A stretch of DNA of 64,000 bases from Microvelia longipes. Taxonomy: Eukaryota > Arthropoda > Insecta > Hemiptera > Veliidae. Both the position numbers and the translations under genes were made by a program. Location of the stretch: the NCBI GenBank assembly GCA_018340805.1, contig JACMZG010001908.1, positions 40,523,627 to 40,587,626 on the forward strand, given 5' to 3'. Under the pieces are notes generated by a model, which had not been told where the DNA came from, searched no databases, and saw only the letters and a list, made by a program, of their open reading frames with translations. Of the stretch, positions 11,972 through 24,621 are shown in pieces (position 1 is the stretch's first letter; every line of letters starts with the position of its first letter).

Positions 11972-14900
11972 ATCCCACTACTTATAGAACTTTATAATAA
12001 CCCGGAAACTCGGACTTCTTGTAACCACTTGATATAAAGTTTCCTCATTACTTTAAAAACACGGTTATATCGTAGCCCAGTTCCTTTTAACTAATTTCTT
12101 TTATATGTGGTACATTAACCTTATATCTTATTCCTTTAACCTCAATTTTGTCCTAACTTTCAACGTACCAATAAAGTTTTTTCACGTTTCATCATTATAG
12201 TTTTCTCTTCTTACAAACTTTTATTCGAAAAACCACGTTTTCGGAAAATCCAGTAACGACTCCATCACGTTCAAGTATAGAGAGAAATATGGAGGATTGA
12301 TTTAAAACTCGGAGAAATATTACACCGGAATTCTCAACTGATTGTATAACTAAATTATCTTTTTCTCTTGTGTTAAAGAAAATTCTACAACCCTCTGAAA
12401 TCGCACTTTCTCGGAATCCCTCTTTTTCTTCGCCGCAAATTAAGCCTTCAATTGTTTCCTTTAAAATTAAATTATTATTTTACCTCCTTTTTGTAAAATT
12501 ATTTTCATATTTTGTTATTCAAGTTACATGAAAATGCACCCCACCTATTTATTTAAAAACAAACCCTACCACAGGAATAAGTTTGTCTCCATCAAAATTC
12601 AGACGCGATATTAAAAAATAATTATTAAATACGTCGCGGCTGTTTTTTTCCTTTCTGTTTTTTTTTTTGTGTTTAATTAATTTAGAATATTATTATAACC
12701 AACGTAACAGACTAATTGTCCTTTTTTAAATCAATTTTTGCAGTTATTTTTTTCTTTTAGGTCATTGACCCATATAAAGGGTGTGAATGCAACAGCTCTC
12801 TTTGACGAACGCATATCGTTACGGCAAACATATCCGTTTTATCTTGGATGCTATCCAACTGGATTTATATTAAACTGTTTTGCTGATGTTAGTGTTACGG
12901 CATAATTGCTATATTGCTACTGGGAGTAATACTTACAAACGTTGTTAATATTTATAGTCTAGTCATAGTTGTTAATAGGTTCTTTAATGCTGTTAATAGA
13001 TTTAGTAAGTTACTGATATTGAACATCTTCTGATGTTACAACTTATAACCTACGAAGTATTTTTTTTTAACATTTTTCTTGCGGAAAAATGTTGAGAAAA
13101 AAGAGAGAGAGATGCATTTACGCACGAAGACTGCAGTCCGTCAATAGAGTTGAACTCAGGGTCTGCCTCATACCAACTAAAACTCACTCCGCGAAACCCA
13201 TTGAACCTAACCTGGAACCGTTATTCACATTACTTTTGGCTAGGTCCTACATCTTACAACCTTCAAGGTATAGCGGTTGTTAAAAGTGTCTTACTGTTGT
13301 AAGGCATCCTGCCTTACTGTGCAACGGTAAGACACTTTTCCACAGCCAACAATTCCACCATCAGGATGATGGTGGAATTGTTGGCTGTTGACATAACCAG
13401 ATGTAGGATTGTTGTTAAGTTAACCTCTATATACCTACCTTAACATCTTCCGTCCAAATCATTGGATGTAACTTTGTTATTATTTAATATTATAAGATTT
13501 TTAGTAGTTTTAGAGATATTTATTTAATTAAAATACAATGTATCTAAATTTACCTTATCGAGTCTCTTAAAGTCTTACCTGATAAAGTGTGAATACTTAT
13601 CTTTTACACTTACCTGCTGGTCACAGTATTGTTAACGTCCTCTGGGCTGAGGGTCCTGTATAGTCATAAGGTTGGTTCTATTTAGCCAATGATGGTCGTA
13701 TGCCCAGCAAGTTAAACTCTAATTGAATGACAAGGCATTATACCAAACTTGAATTCAAATTTTAATACTAACAAATATTCCTGTGATTCTAAATTCTTAT
13801 TGCATTTACTTATTTGACTTTTTTTTTATCGATAATATAACACTTGTTTTTCGAATTACAATGGTGGTTATGTTCAGAGCGTTTTGTGGAGATTATAATA
13901 TCTAATTGCTTTTTCAGGTCTATCTGAAAGTCTATGATGTCTTCGGTGACGTTGAGGGATTGTCTAATTCGAGAGATAAGACTTGAATTATAATATCGTA
14001 TTTCATTTAATGCAAGACTTAACTATTTGTCACTCAAACAAGCAAAGCCTGCAGGTAGAACCCTCCTTTTGTTTCAGGTACCATTTTTCATCTTTATTTC
14101 ATATTTTAATTAATCCTGTATTTCCAGAACCCTATTGACAACACTAGTTGACAACAATTAGCAATCAGCGTCTCTAAACATTAGTGAAAGTAAGCGCCTC
14201 TCTTATCTACATAAACCCAAAATTCCTCTCACTTAACATCTCCCCCCCCTCTGCCTGTTCTGCGCCATCAGAGTTGGGTAGATCATATCGTTTCGACGAT
14301 ATTATTAACTACGGATAATTTAATAAACATGAAACAGGTAGATGCATCAATTAGATCTGATATAATTTTTCTATTATAACACTACGGGAATTAAAGTTGT
14401 TATTTTTCTGGTTAAAAATGACAGTTTTAGGCTGTTATCATAACTATTACTAATATAAATTGACAATATCCTGAAATATAACCTGGAATAATATTAATCC
14501 TATTATGTGGATCTCTCAATTGTATTCTTTTTATAATACTTTAATAATATGATTGATATCAAAATGATTTTATCGAAGTTGACTGTCAAAGCAAAATGAC
14601 AGGCTAAGCTTTCGTCGAGAATATTAAAGCACAAAAAGAGGAACTTAGGTATGAATTATTTATTGTATAAAATATTCAAATAAGCTTTGTTCTTTATTAT
14701 ATAACCTCCTTCCACCATTTTCTTTTTGATGGCCCAATATCGATTTCTGTTAAATTATTCATTGGTTAGGAAAAAGTGTCCCTTTGTGAAAAAGTTAAAA
14801 TATCTGTTTTGATGAAAAAGAGCCAATGAAAGTTATAATTTTCTTCTGATAAGATTATTTTCTGGGCACTTATCAAATTACTGATAAAAGCAGGTTAAAA

Positions 14901-15581
14901 CTACTTCGTATTCCTATGTCGTAATATCCTCAACAAGTGATTAGGTATGAAAAATTAAATATTTCAGCCAGTTATGTTTAACTTTAAAATTGATGAGTAG
15001 GTTTAAGTAGAAAAAAATTATGTGTAAAGAACACCTGTTCCTTGAAAATGTGGTTGGTGAAATATAAGGTGACAAATAAGGAACCAGGCTTCCCTATGTC
15101 ATTTATAAGAAAAAATATAAGGAACGAAAAAAACATAAGTAAAAAAGGCCGCTTTTTAAATATAAATATCTTAAGATCTGTGGTATTTGCAAATAGTGAC
15201 GAAGTCTTATCAGACTCACTACCCTTTAAACTAGGCTTAGAAATCATTTTTAACTATATTGTTTCGGAGTTTTCGAAAAATTTTATAAATTATTGTCCTG
15301 AAAGTGATATTTGTATTGATCTAAAATACAATTTTAGATGCTTTATGACAGAAGCAGCGCCACTGTCATTGATAACAAATGGATAATAAAAGTGCAATCA
15401 GTTTAATATAAAACCGTGTTTTATATTTTTAATAAAATATAACCAGGTTATATTTTCTTTTTTAATCGCGAATATATTTTGTATATAATAAACAACTTGA
15501 TTTTAAAAACATTATATTAGTTAAATGTTATCGAATGACCGTATACCTTTACGCAATAAATAAGTTCACTAAGTTTCGTTT
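11968..15581. other. Gene-free region with hairpins
   Basis: No supported gene. Contents are the tandem hairpins at 13282-13388 and a 114-codon frame at 15042-15386, beginning with TTG, that matches nothing I recognise and is probably chance. The rest is AT-rich sequence with no visible structure. Confidence 0.45.
13282..13388. repeat. Two adjacent hairpins
   Basis: The first (13282-13339) pairs AAAAGTGTCTTACTGTTG with CAACGGTAAGACACTTTT and has a smaller GTAAGGCA/TGCCTTAC stem inside it. The second has a perfect 21-bp stem (13342-13362 with 13368-13388) around the loop AGGAT. Outer flanks TCCTACATCT and AGATGTAGGA are also inverted, so the whole block is a nested palindrome. Confidence 0.9.
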
Positions 15582-15850
15582 TAATATGACAAGTATATCT
15601 TTGGTTATTGTTGGATCATAAAAGTCAAGCAGCATTGAGCGTGGTTAGTGCTGTATGGGTGACCGCTGAGAATGAAACGGATGGATTTACTATCTGAGGA
15701 CGAGCGAAGCGAGTCCGAAAACATGTTGTAGTATAAATTTGGTGAATTTTATATCCTGAGGACAAGCGAAGCGAGTCCGAAGCAGGGAGGATGAGCGTAG
15801 TGAATCCGATGTGATGAGAAAAGTTCCGAGGAACCCAGTACCTGATTTAT
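15582..15850 (+). mobile_element. SINE-like repeat with 5S-rRNA-derived head (copy 1)
   Basis: The piece at about 15613-15672 (AAGTCAAGCAGCATTGAGCG, then GTGGTTAGTGCTGTATGGGT and GACCGCTGAGAATG) follows the 3' half of eukaryotic 5S rRNA, which includes the internal promoter region. The body has two GAGCGAAGCGAGTCCGA motifs, and the end reads GTTCCGAGGAACCCAGTACC. The same order of blocks recurs at 37.86-38.20 kb. The 5' half of 5S is deleted or diverged. SINE3-type elements with 5S heads are known in animals; family membership here is inferred. Confidence 0.65.
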
Positions 15851-15883
15851 CACGGATAGTCTATTCATACGTTTTGTTATATC

Positions 15884-15995
15884 GCTTGTGTTAACAAGTG
15901 GCGTCAAACATTGCCACTACATGAATGGGTGACCTTTGGGAATGGTAAGCTTAATAAATTATAAATTGGGCGATTTTTATATTCTATTGACGAGC
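15884..15995 (+). repeat. Second degenerate 5S-like head
   Basis: The sequence around 15888-15945 (ATGAATGGGTGACCTTTGGG) matches the 3' part of 5S rRNA. It is followed by GACGAGCGAA near 15990, like the first copy just upstream. It looks like a tandem, more decayed copy. Confidence 0.5.
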
Positions 15996-15999
15996 GAAT

Positions 16000-17342
16000 C
16001 TAGTGCAAATTGGTAAGGACTTGAGCTACCTTATGATTTAGATACATAACGCAGTAAAATTTCATTAATTTCAATTAGTAGGTATTAACAACTAACTTCA
16101 AAAGTTGTTTCTTAAACTACTTCAAGTAAAAAGTTTTACTTTGCACAGTTATTTTGTGGCCAATCGATAAAATTTAGTGTTTAGCATTCTAATTAGAATT
16201 AATAAAAAGATATTCATACATAAATTGAAATTGAAAATTATTTACAATTTATATAGTAAAAAGTATTAATAGTAAAAAGATTTCAGTTAATCCTTGCATA
16301 TACTTTGACATAAACATAAACAAGCAACACAAACAAGCCATGTTTGGAATGATTTATATTTCATAGACACCATGTGCTTCTAAAACATCGGAATAAAACT
16401 GTAGCATAATACCTTAATCTGGATTCAAATTAATGTTTTATATAAAATCTACGGGTTTACCCAGGAGCGTCACCCTTCCTTTATAGTAATATACTTGAAT
16501 TTAACCAATTCTTACTCCCTATTCAGTTTTCCCGAAGTCCTTAATCCCTGTAAACCGAACCCTTAAAAAATAGGGAGAAAGATTCCACATGGATTACAGC
16601 CGTGGGGAAACTTTTTATTAAAAAAATAGAATATTGTTTATGAATTACAATAAAAGTATGGAAAAATCTGAGCTTTTTAAAGGATGCCTAATTTATTTAA
16701 AGAACCCAGATGGTATAGTGGAACCCTTGGTTTTATATTAGGGGCGAAATTTGTCAAAATCGTTATACTAATTGAGCGACTGAGTCAACACAATAAAGCA
16801 ATGATAATGAGACCTTTTATAGAAAGAAGTATAACGTGAATGACAAATTTGTACAAGAATTAACCCATTTATCATTTTATGCATATTATTAATAATACGT
16901 GAGTTATTAATAATTAGTAGCAAAAAGTTAGTCGTTTATGTCGGCTGACTTTTCGCTACTTAAAGCGATCAATTTCGTTTTAATCGTATCCAGCTCTCTT
17001 ACCTGAGGTAAGAGAGCTCTCCTACGAGGTAAGCTCTCCTAGAGAGGTAGCTCCTAGAGCTCTTCCTTAGGTAAGCTCTCCTACCAGGTCTAATTCATTT
17101 GACTAAATAGCTACATGGTGGTTAAACAATCAAAAAGTTTTTGACGGCTGATATTATTATTAGACTATATACCGCTGGTAATGTGTTTTGAGTATGTATC
17201 ATTTATAATTTCTTGAGGACTAGTGAAACGACTCCCATGAAAGAAAATTATTTTTGAGATAACCCGTACCGATATTTTAACAAATATGTTTAAAAAATCT
17301 TTATTGAGACCGTTCATATGGTGTTAATGGACATTATGGATT
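16000..17342. other. Gene-free region
   Basis: AT-rich. The only structure is a run of short self-complementary blocks at 16990-17095 built from variants of 'CTCTCCTA.GAGGTA', a small degenerate AGAGCTCT-rich tandem. No gene was recognised. Confidence 0.45.
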
Positions 17343-17994
17343 TAAGAGGTCGGTAGAGTCACCCGTGGTGTAGTGGTTAAGGTACGCGGCCAATACACTG
17401 AATAAATGGACTTTAAACTTCCGAGTTTCTTTAGTCATGGGCTCAATCCTTGCACGGGCCTCTAGGATTTTTATGAGAGGGATAAAAATTCTGCGTACTA
17501 CGTCCTTCAGAAGGGACGTAAAGCCGGTGGTCTCGAGCCTGTGCGTTGTCAGGTACTCGTTATAAAGATCCCTTACCCTAAATAAAACTGGATATAGGCA
17601 AAATTTAGGACCCTCATAGTAGATTCATTATAATACTATAGTGTGTCTGCCTTGTAGTTTAAAGGGTATAGAGGTTTAGTTTAACAGCGTGTTATGGGGT
17701 TTAACACGTTTAAACGTGTTAGGAACAACACGTTTAAATGTGTTGTTCCTAGTTTTCACTAGACTATAAGAGTCAGTGAAAATATGTATGATTGCTTGAA
17801 AAAAAAGCATGAGAGGAACCATAGAAATCCACGGCTCTTCTGTCTAGATTAGATGAAATATGCCTACACTTAAATTAAAAGGAGTAGAACACTATCTTAG
17901 GGAGCTGGCAAAAAGGGCCCAACAACGTGGCCTACTTGCCTGGTAGTTACTACCACTCCCCCCATATTACTACTATTACTACTAAGAGGTCGGT
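17343..17994 (+). mobile_element. Long tRNA-type SINE with 12-bp target duplication (copy 1)
   Basis: The direct repeat TAAGAGGTCGGT flanks the element (17343-17354 and 17983-17994). The head carries an A box-like GTGGTGTAGTGGTTAAGG and a B box-like GGGCTCAATCC, typical of tRNA-derived SINEs. The body is about 520 nt and the tail is (TAC)n. A second, separately flanked copy lies at 47.1-47.7 kb in reverse orientation. This copy has an additional palindromic block (17700-17752) with an 18-bp palindrome AACACGTTTAAACGTGTT that copy 2 lacks. At 628 bp it is long for a SINE. Confidence 0.85.
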
Positions 17995-18002
17995 GTCACA
18001 AA

Positions 18003-18018
18003 TATATATTATATATAT

Positions 18019-18053
<35 letters not shown>
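18003..18053. repeat. (TA)n microsatellite
   Basis: A TA tract next to the right target duplication of the SINE. Confidence 0.9.
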
Positions 18054-18182
18054 CATTAAAATTGTTATGTATACCAATTTTTACATTCCCTCAATTATTT
18101 ATACCACAGGTATATAGGAAAAGTATTGTGTTTGCAAAAAATCTGTTCCTATGATTGACTTACACGTCCGAAGGTAATTTCA

Positions 18183-18210
18183 GTAATATTACTTTATAAA
18201 GTAATATTAC
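18183..18210. repeat. Perfect 28-bp palindrome
   Basis: GTAATATTAC TTTATAAA GTAATATTAC is self-complementary end to end. A third copy of the arm follows at 18217-18225. Confidence 0.9.
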
Positions 18211-18229
18211 CTCATAAAGTAATATAACT

Positions 18230-19004
18230 GTTGCCACTGCTACGGCTAACTAGACTTAGGTATTTCTTGAATATGTAAATATTTATACGTTTTTTTTTAA
18301 TTATTTTGTCTAATAAATGGCTATTCTATTCTATTCTAAAATAATACATCTACATGAAAAAATATTATGGTTGAATAATTTGGTTCAGAAATATTTTGAT
18401 AGATTTAATTGCTATTAACTGGTTTCATTAGGTTTTCATTAAACTTTCAACACAGTAATTTTTATCAGCAAACTGTGCCTTTAAACTAACGTACAAATGT
18501 AATCCGAAATGCGAATAACTCAAATAAGTGTGTATTTTCTTTGTCTTAAATAAATTTTAGTGTCAAAGGAATGTAATCCTTTCAACCTGCTAACAAAACA
18601 TTATTTACCTCACGACTTCCCATACTCTCAAAAAAGTTTTGCCAATGTGCGATTAAAATAATAAATATAGTTCAAATTTATATATGAATTCAAACCAAAC
18701 ATAAACTTTAGTTTGAGTCATATAAAACTTTTAATTGGTCATCTTGTCGTATAAACTTCCAACTGGTTCGTATAGAAGTAGGATGCAATTATTTTACACT
18801 CATGTGATATCAGATCGAATGCATGTTTTAAGCATATTAAAGCTGTAATGTTATTGTGTTAAAGAAATATTTACCAGTTATGGATATTATTTGTTCAAAT
18901 TCTGTTTATGAATGATTTGTGATTAGGTCTCTTTTTTTGGAATGGAATAAATCATAAATCTGGTTATATTGTTCCTATAAGAAATACAGTCAACATTCCT
19001 TATT
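18230..19004. other. Gene-free region
   Basis: A (TATTC)n-like run near 18320-18340 follows an AATAAATGGC tail and may be the 3' end of a decayed retroelement. Otherwise nothing is recognised. Confidence 0.4.
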
Positions 19005-19176
19005 GTGTAACACTCGGCTAAAATCAGTTGAAAGCGTGGAAAAATAGTTTCAGGGAGCCAATGAGGTTATTTTTGGATGTTAAACCTCGCCCACCATTTC
19101 AAATCGGGCCAACCTCAATTGTTTCTCAATACTATTTTCCCGCGCTGTCGACTGATTTTATCCATGTGTTATACTA
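19005..19176. mobile_element. MITE, GTTGACAGCG-end family (copy B)
   Basis: The left end GTGTAACACTCGGCTAAAATCAG and the right end GACTGATTTTATCCATGTGTTATAC are inverted to each other. The interior shares GAGCCAATGAGGTT and the inverted CCTCAATTGTTTC with copies E and F. It abuts the 5'-truncated LINE downstream. Confidence 0.8.
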
Positions 19177-19199
19177 TAATTAAATTATAAATATGGCAT

Positions 19200-21300
19200 T
19201 GCGACATAGGACCATTAATACCTATTTTTGTGTTAAAGGACATTAAATTTGAAGGTAAAATTTTTAATATAATTACTGGTCGGCAGATTTATAATAATTT
19301 GCATTCAATTTATCGAAGTTTATCAAAAAACCAACTCATTCTTGATGACAAAGCTCAAAAAAGTAGAGTAGACTCTTTTCTTAAAGATGATCCTAGTCGT
19401 TTTTGGCAACATGTACAAACTTTGCGTAATAATAATGTTGAAAATGTAAATATAGTTCATAATGATGCTAATGTTACCGATCCCTCAGATCAAGCTAATT
19501 TATTTGCTGATAGTTTTCAGACTGTGTTTGTTCAAAGTTCTATTTATGTTGCTCCCGTGTGTCCTCTTCCTATCCTCAATCCTGACGAGTGTATCAGTGT
19601 CGATTCTGTCACCAATGAGCAGGTTTTAGAAGCTATCAATACGCTGAATGGGTCACGTACATCAGGTACGGATGGAATAGCTAGTTTCATCGTTAAAGGT
19701 GCTGCTCCAGTTCTTGCTCCAGTTTTAACTATTATTTTCAATAAAAGTCTTTCCTGTATGACCTTTCCTTCTCTGTGGAAGTCCTCTGTAGTTGTGCCTG
19801 TTTTTAAGTCTGGTGACCGAGCTAGTTTGTCTAATTATCGTCCTATATCCCTTTGTAATGTTTTTAGTAAAGTGTTCGAACGTGTTGTGCATAGTATTAT
19901 TTCTCCTTTAGTGTATCCTCTCCTCGATCCTAACCAACATGGATTCCGTCCCTCTCACTCGACAGTTACCAATCTTGTTTCTTTTCTATCTAATATAAGT
20001 TCTTTTGTTTCTCAGCGTCTTCAGGTCGATACTATTAATCTAGACATGAGCAAAGCGTTCGATAAGGTTGATCATGGTATATTACTGTCTAAACTCTTCG
20101 AACAGTTTAATTTTTCTTTACCTCTCATTCTTTGGCTTCAGAGTTACTTATCAGGTAGATCTTGCTGCGTCCGAATAAACTCACAGTTATCACGTACTTA
20201 CTATGCTACTTCTGGAGTACCTCAAGGCTCTATTCTAGGTCCTTTGCTTTTCCTACTATTTATTAATGACTTAGGTGCAGGAGTAACTAGTGCCTACGAG
20301 TTGTTTGCAGATGATTTTAGGATTTCCCGCCCAATTTTAAATTCCAACTCGCACATTGAACTTCAAGAAGATCTTGATCGTGTTCTGAACTGGGCACTGG
20401 CGAATAAGATGGAATTTAACCCTCGAAATCGTCTGTCATATCTTACAGTAAATGTCAGAATGTTAGTGTGTTTACTTATAATTTATATGGGCTACCCTTG
20501 TCTTCAGTGAATACTGTGCGTGATTTAGGTGTTACTCTGACGAGTAAGCTTAACTTCACCGAGCATGTATTGTCAAGAATTTCTGCTGCTACTCGCTCTC
20601 TCAATCTTATTCTTAATATTTGTCGAGGTCTTTCTCTTGAATGTCTTTTATGTCTGTATAGGTCTTTGGTTCGTTCTTGTCTGGAGTATGCTGTTCCAGT
20701 TTGGAATGACATAGGTGTTACCTTGTCTGATCGCATTGAGTCCGTCCAACGTCGTTTTGTTCGTATTGTTTATATTCGTTATTTGTATCGTCGTTGTTAT
20801 TATTCTTATGAATCTATGTGTAGAAGATTAGGATTAGATTTGCTGAGCAGAAGAAGATCGGCTTATGAAGCAGTTTTTCTCATCAAGGCCTTATCTGGAG
20901 AAGTATTGTGCCCTCAAGTTCAGGATCAGGTCGAATTCTTACCAGCAGGTCGTAGAGCTGGTCGCCTATTGTATATTCGCTTATTATCCTCCCTATCCCC
21001 TCTTGTCCGTCTTGTTAGTGTTGTTAATTTCTCTACCTATCTCTCGTGATAATTTTGTTTACGTTCTGTACTTTATCCTCTGTTCTGAATCTATTGGCTT
21101 GATTTTTATTTTTAAGATTTAAGTTACATAATTTTATCAGTACGCTTTCTAGTCAATTAGGTTAAGTTTAATTTTATTCTTAATTTTTAATTTCTGATTA
21201 TTATCTGTGTTCTTATATGCAGAGTTCCCTACTTGTGGTTTATCTGTTTAGGGGCTCTTCAAAATATAAATAAATAAAATAAATAAATAAATAAATATGA
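19200..21300 (+). mobile_element. 5'-truncated non-LTR retrotransposon (LINE 1)
   Basis: It contains most of a reverse transcriptase ORF followed by a 3' UTR with CCTACTTGTGG...TCTGTTTAGGG and an AAATAA-repeat tail. The same 3' block ends the LINE at 27.2 kb, so both belong to one family. The endonuclease half of ORF2 is absent, consistent with the 5' truncation common for LINEs. Motif order and residues resemble the jockey/CR1 group; the exact clade is not resolved. Confidence 0.9.
19230..21049 (+). pseudogene. Reverse transcriptase of LINE 1, frameshifted
   Basis: Frame 1 (19230-20510) has the RT motifs in order, numbered from the first codon of the open frame: NYRPISL (202-208), catalytic LDMSKAFD (271-278), GVPQGS (329-334) and FADD (359-362). 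The reading then moves to another frame after about 20420. The second frame (to 21049) contains the thumb and the C-terminal region (SCLEYAVPVWN, RRLGLDLLSRRR). Comparison with the second family member points to a single-base loss near 20421-20426. The open frame starts with GTG, not ATG, because the true N-terminus is missing. The last part is shortened by another frame change relative to LINE 2. It is not expected to make an active enzyme. Confidence 0.9.
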
Positions 21301-21455
21301 TATCTGGTGTCAGGAATCCCATAGATTAATTATTGTAAAAAGTTTAATTATTTTAAAAATTTTGTATGCTTTCTTCGGCAATTTTAAGAGAGAAAATTTC
21401 ATTTTACTTTATAATAAAAAATATATAATTTATATAAAAGTAACTGCACATCCTG

Positions 21456-22379
21456 TTATTAATTGAACAACCTTTTGGATTATTTGATTGCCTTTGTCTT
21501 GCTACCTATTACAATCTTATAGGTAGTTTCCCTATAACAAGAGAGAAAACTTCACTCAATATTTACTAGAAATTATATAAAAATAACGAAATCCGTGTAT
21601 CGTATATCACCGACAAACATACGGAATACGTTGGCATTATTAATTTTAGACAAAAGAGGTATCGTAATCTATTGATATGATATGGGGAAAATAACGATCG
21701 CAGAATATTCCTTTGTCAAATATGATATTTAGCTAGGGAAAATAATGATAGCAGAATATTCCTTTGTCAAATATGATATTTAGCTAGGGAAAATAACGAT
21801 CGCAGAATGTTTCTTTGTCAAATATGATACTTAGCTATGGAAAATAACGGTCGCTGAATATTCCTTTGTCAAATATGATATTTAGCTAGGAAAATAACAA
21901 TCGCAGAATATTCCTTTGTCAAATATGATATTTAGCTAGGGAAAATAACGATAGCAGAATATTCCTTTGTCAAATATGATACTTAGCTATGGAAAATAAC
22001 GATCGCTAAATATTCCTTTGTCAAATATGATACTTAGCTATGGAAAATAACGATCGCTGAATATTCCTTTGTCAAATATGATATTTAGCTAGAGAAAATA
22101 ACAATCGCAGAATGTTTCTTTGTCAAATATGATACTTAGCTATGGAAAATAACGGTCGCTGAATATTCCTTTGTCAAATATGATATTTAGCTAGAAAAAT
22201 AACAATCGCAGAATATTCCTTTGTCAAATATCGTATCCCGTATGTTTGTTAGTGACGTACAAAGTCGTTACTTTTATATAATTTCTAGTAAGTTTTGAGG
22301 AAAGTTTTCCCTCTAAAGATTGTTATAGGAAGCAAGACAAAGACAATCAAATAATCCAAAAGGTTGTGCATTAATTAAT
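21456..22379. mobile_element. Foldback element with satellite core
   Basis: The inverted arms (about 21456-21632 and 22231-22379) match over 150 nt or more, with small indels. The outermost part is AACCTTTTGGATTATTTGAT and the innermost is GACAAACATACGGAATACG. Between them sit about 11 tandem copies of a 51-bp unit containing CTTTGTCAAATATGATA and AGCTAGGGAAAATAACGATC. No transposase is present. The layout resembles foldback/Galileo-type elements, whose arms are known to carry tandem repeats; family assignment is not possible by eye. Confidence 0.85.
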
Positions 22380-23645
22380 CAATGGGATCTACTGGATACC
22401 ATTCAGTACAAAATTTATACTAAATTCAGTAATTAGTCATTAATTACACACTTTATCTACAGCATACATAAAATATCTCGCATTTGGTTAAATTAAGAAA
22501 ATAAGATACTGTTGTTTTCACTTTAAAACATAAGACCTTTTGCCACCCAGGTGCTACGCGAGCGGGTGCATAGCTTCATTTCAATCAGAGCAAACTTTCG
22601 AGTGTTAGAGTGAGACCAAAGAAGACATCGTACCTAAATACTACGATAAAAATATGACTTGTTTTTAAGTCCTTTCAAGTCTCAAAATTGTAAAATTATA
22701 ATGACGTCATAGCTTGGGTTTATAAAGTCATAAATGTTTTAGGAACAACAGGCTTCTTGAACTCCCCAACATTTCACTAGATAATTTGAACTTTTGCTGC
22801 GTTTTTACAAAATAATAAGAAAACAGAGGCCTTTGGCCCCTAACCGTTATTCATGATTTATTTACTCATGGCAAAAATTTATGGCGTCATCTTTTAAAGT
22901 AAACGTAAATTTTACATAAACAATGTGTTTCGTAACCTTTCCGACATTTCGACGTATGGCAAGTTTCATTCCCATTCGAGAATGCCTTCAAGACTTATCC
23001 ACGCAAGAGTAGAAAATCTTATATATATATGCATAAGTAAAATTTGGTCTCTCCCCGATCCTACTCCTTCCCCATTTCCATGTTGACGACCTTATTATCT
23101 CAATTTTCTTTTAAATTTAGCAAAAATAATATGAACAACGCCAAGTATTTATGTTTTACAAATCTCGGTAGTATTAAATGTATCAAAAAATTAGTTGTAT
23201 ATTTGCCCTTGATAATAGATCAGCAATATTGCTTGCAATATTCATTGTAAATTTTATCCGATAACTTACACCCGTTACGATGGGGTCTAGCTTTCTGCTA
23301 CTTCATTTTATAGAAAATTTTCCAAGATTAAAATTTTACTGTTATTCGATTTTTATTTTTATTTGTTTTTCAAATCTATTACAAGACATGTCAATCTAAA
23401 ATCAAGCAACGATGAAAAATCAAGAAATAATACAAGAAGACATGTATAATTAAAATTTATGTTTCGTTAAAATCTTCGGTTAAAATCCGTTTAAATTTTA
23501 AATTACAAATTTTAGGTTCTGTTTTACTGATTTTCAAATTACCAATTCATTATAATGGTATGTTAACCATTTTGATATTGATCTTCAATAAAATAATAGT
23601 GACATAATCTTAAATTATTTGTAAGAATCCACAATGACATTATTA
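22380..23645. other. Gene-free region
   Basis: AT-rich, without a supported gene. One 68-codon frame (23044-23250) lacks recognisable motifs. Confidence 0.45.
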
Positions 23646-23705
23646 TAATATAACACTCGGCTTAAGTCAGTTGACAGCGCGCCAAAAAATGTGGGAGGAA
23701 AAGAA
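23646..23705 (+). mobile_element. Left terminal inverted repeat of the GTTGACAGCG family (copy C)
   Basis: TATAACACTCGGCTTAAGTCAG followed by TTGACAGCGCG is the family's left end, but the matching right end does not follow within 200 bp. A lone right end lies at 27569-27607, about 4 kb away and facing the opposite way. Confidence 0.65.
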
Positions 23706-24621
23706 TTCTATTGGTTTAGACCGACCACGCCCCTTCCCCTCCACCTCATGCCAACCTTGGTACATTATTTATTTACAAAAATTCCTTTTTCGTAAATAAA
23801 TTCATAAAAAGGCAACACTGTTTGTAAACATTTGAAACCTCGCATCCTTTTTTCCCAAATTGTGTATTTTGATCTGTTTGAGTTCATTTCGTTTTATTTC
23901 AGTCTCTTCAATTCATCCAATTATAGCAGAGTTATAATATGATCTGAGTGCCTATAATTGACACATGGACATTGACGTATTCTTCAAGCATTTCTTACTC
24001 TTTGAATACAGCACAGGGCCAAGCTGTCCACAGCTTGACAAGCAAAAAAAATGATGCCAAGCAAGAGACAGCATTTTTTTTTTGCAAAATACCACGTCTT
24101 TCAATAGATAATGCTGTCATCTTTTGAGTCATGAATACGTATTGTGTCATTTTATTTCAATAATATGAACCAATGCGCATTTAATTATACAAACTTGACA
24201 CAAAAAGCAGTTGCTTTTGGAAAAAGTAAAATATAATTATGTCAAGAGCAATACAAAATCATGCAACGCATCATGCAAAATTAAACATAATTTATTTCAT
24301 TAGCTAGATATAAGATGACTCCCTCTCCGCAGCAAAAGGCGTAAGCTTTTTAGCGGAGAGGTAACCTATGTAAATTGCTATGTATTATTGTTGATATACT
24401 ATTTAATAAAGGTATTCATAAAAAAAAATCAAAGTATGCCGTAAATAATAAACAATTGTGCATTTTAAGTCAAATTACAGTAAAAATAAGTCAAATCTAT
24501 CTATAAAAAATTAGTAATTATAGCTGAAGATTTAAATAAACTTTCATCAAAACAACTTTAACTCCACTTAATTCATACTTCCGAACTAAGTTAAAGCAAC
24601 ACAAGATGTCAAATTGATGTA

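Noticed and set aside
15042..15386. A 114-codon frame, the longest in the first 19 kb
   Set aside because: It starts with TTG (the next ATG is two codons in), has no motif I recognise, overlaps an 87-codon frame on the other strand and shows no splice context. Chance is likely at this base composition.
15613..15672. A 5S rRNA gene
   Set aside because: Only the 3' half resembles 5S, and the sequence continues into a dispersed-repeat body. Other copies are equally partial.
17355..17465. A tRNA gene
   Set aside because: A and B boxes are present but the acceptor stem and anticodon arm do not fold properly. The sequence is the head of a repeated element with target duplications.
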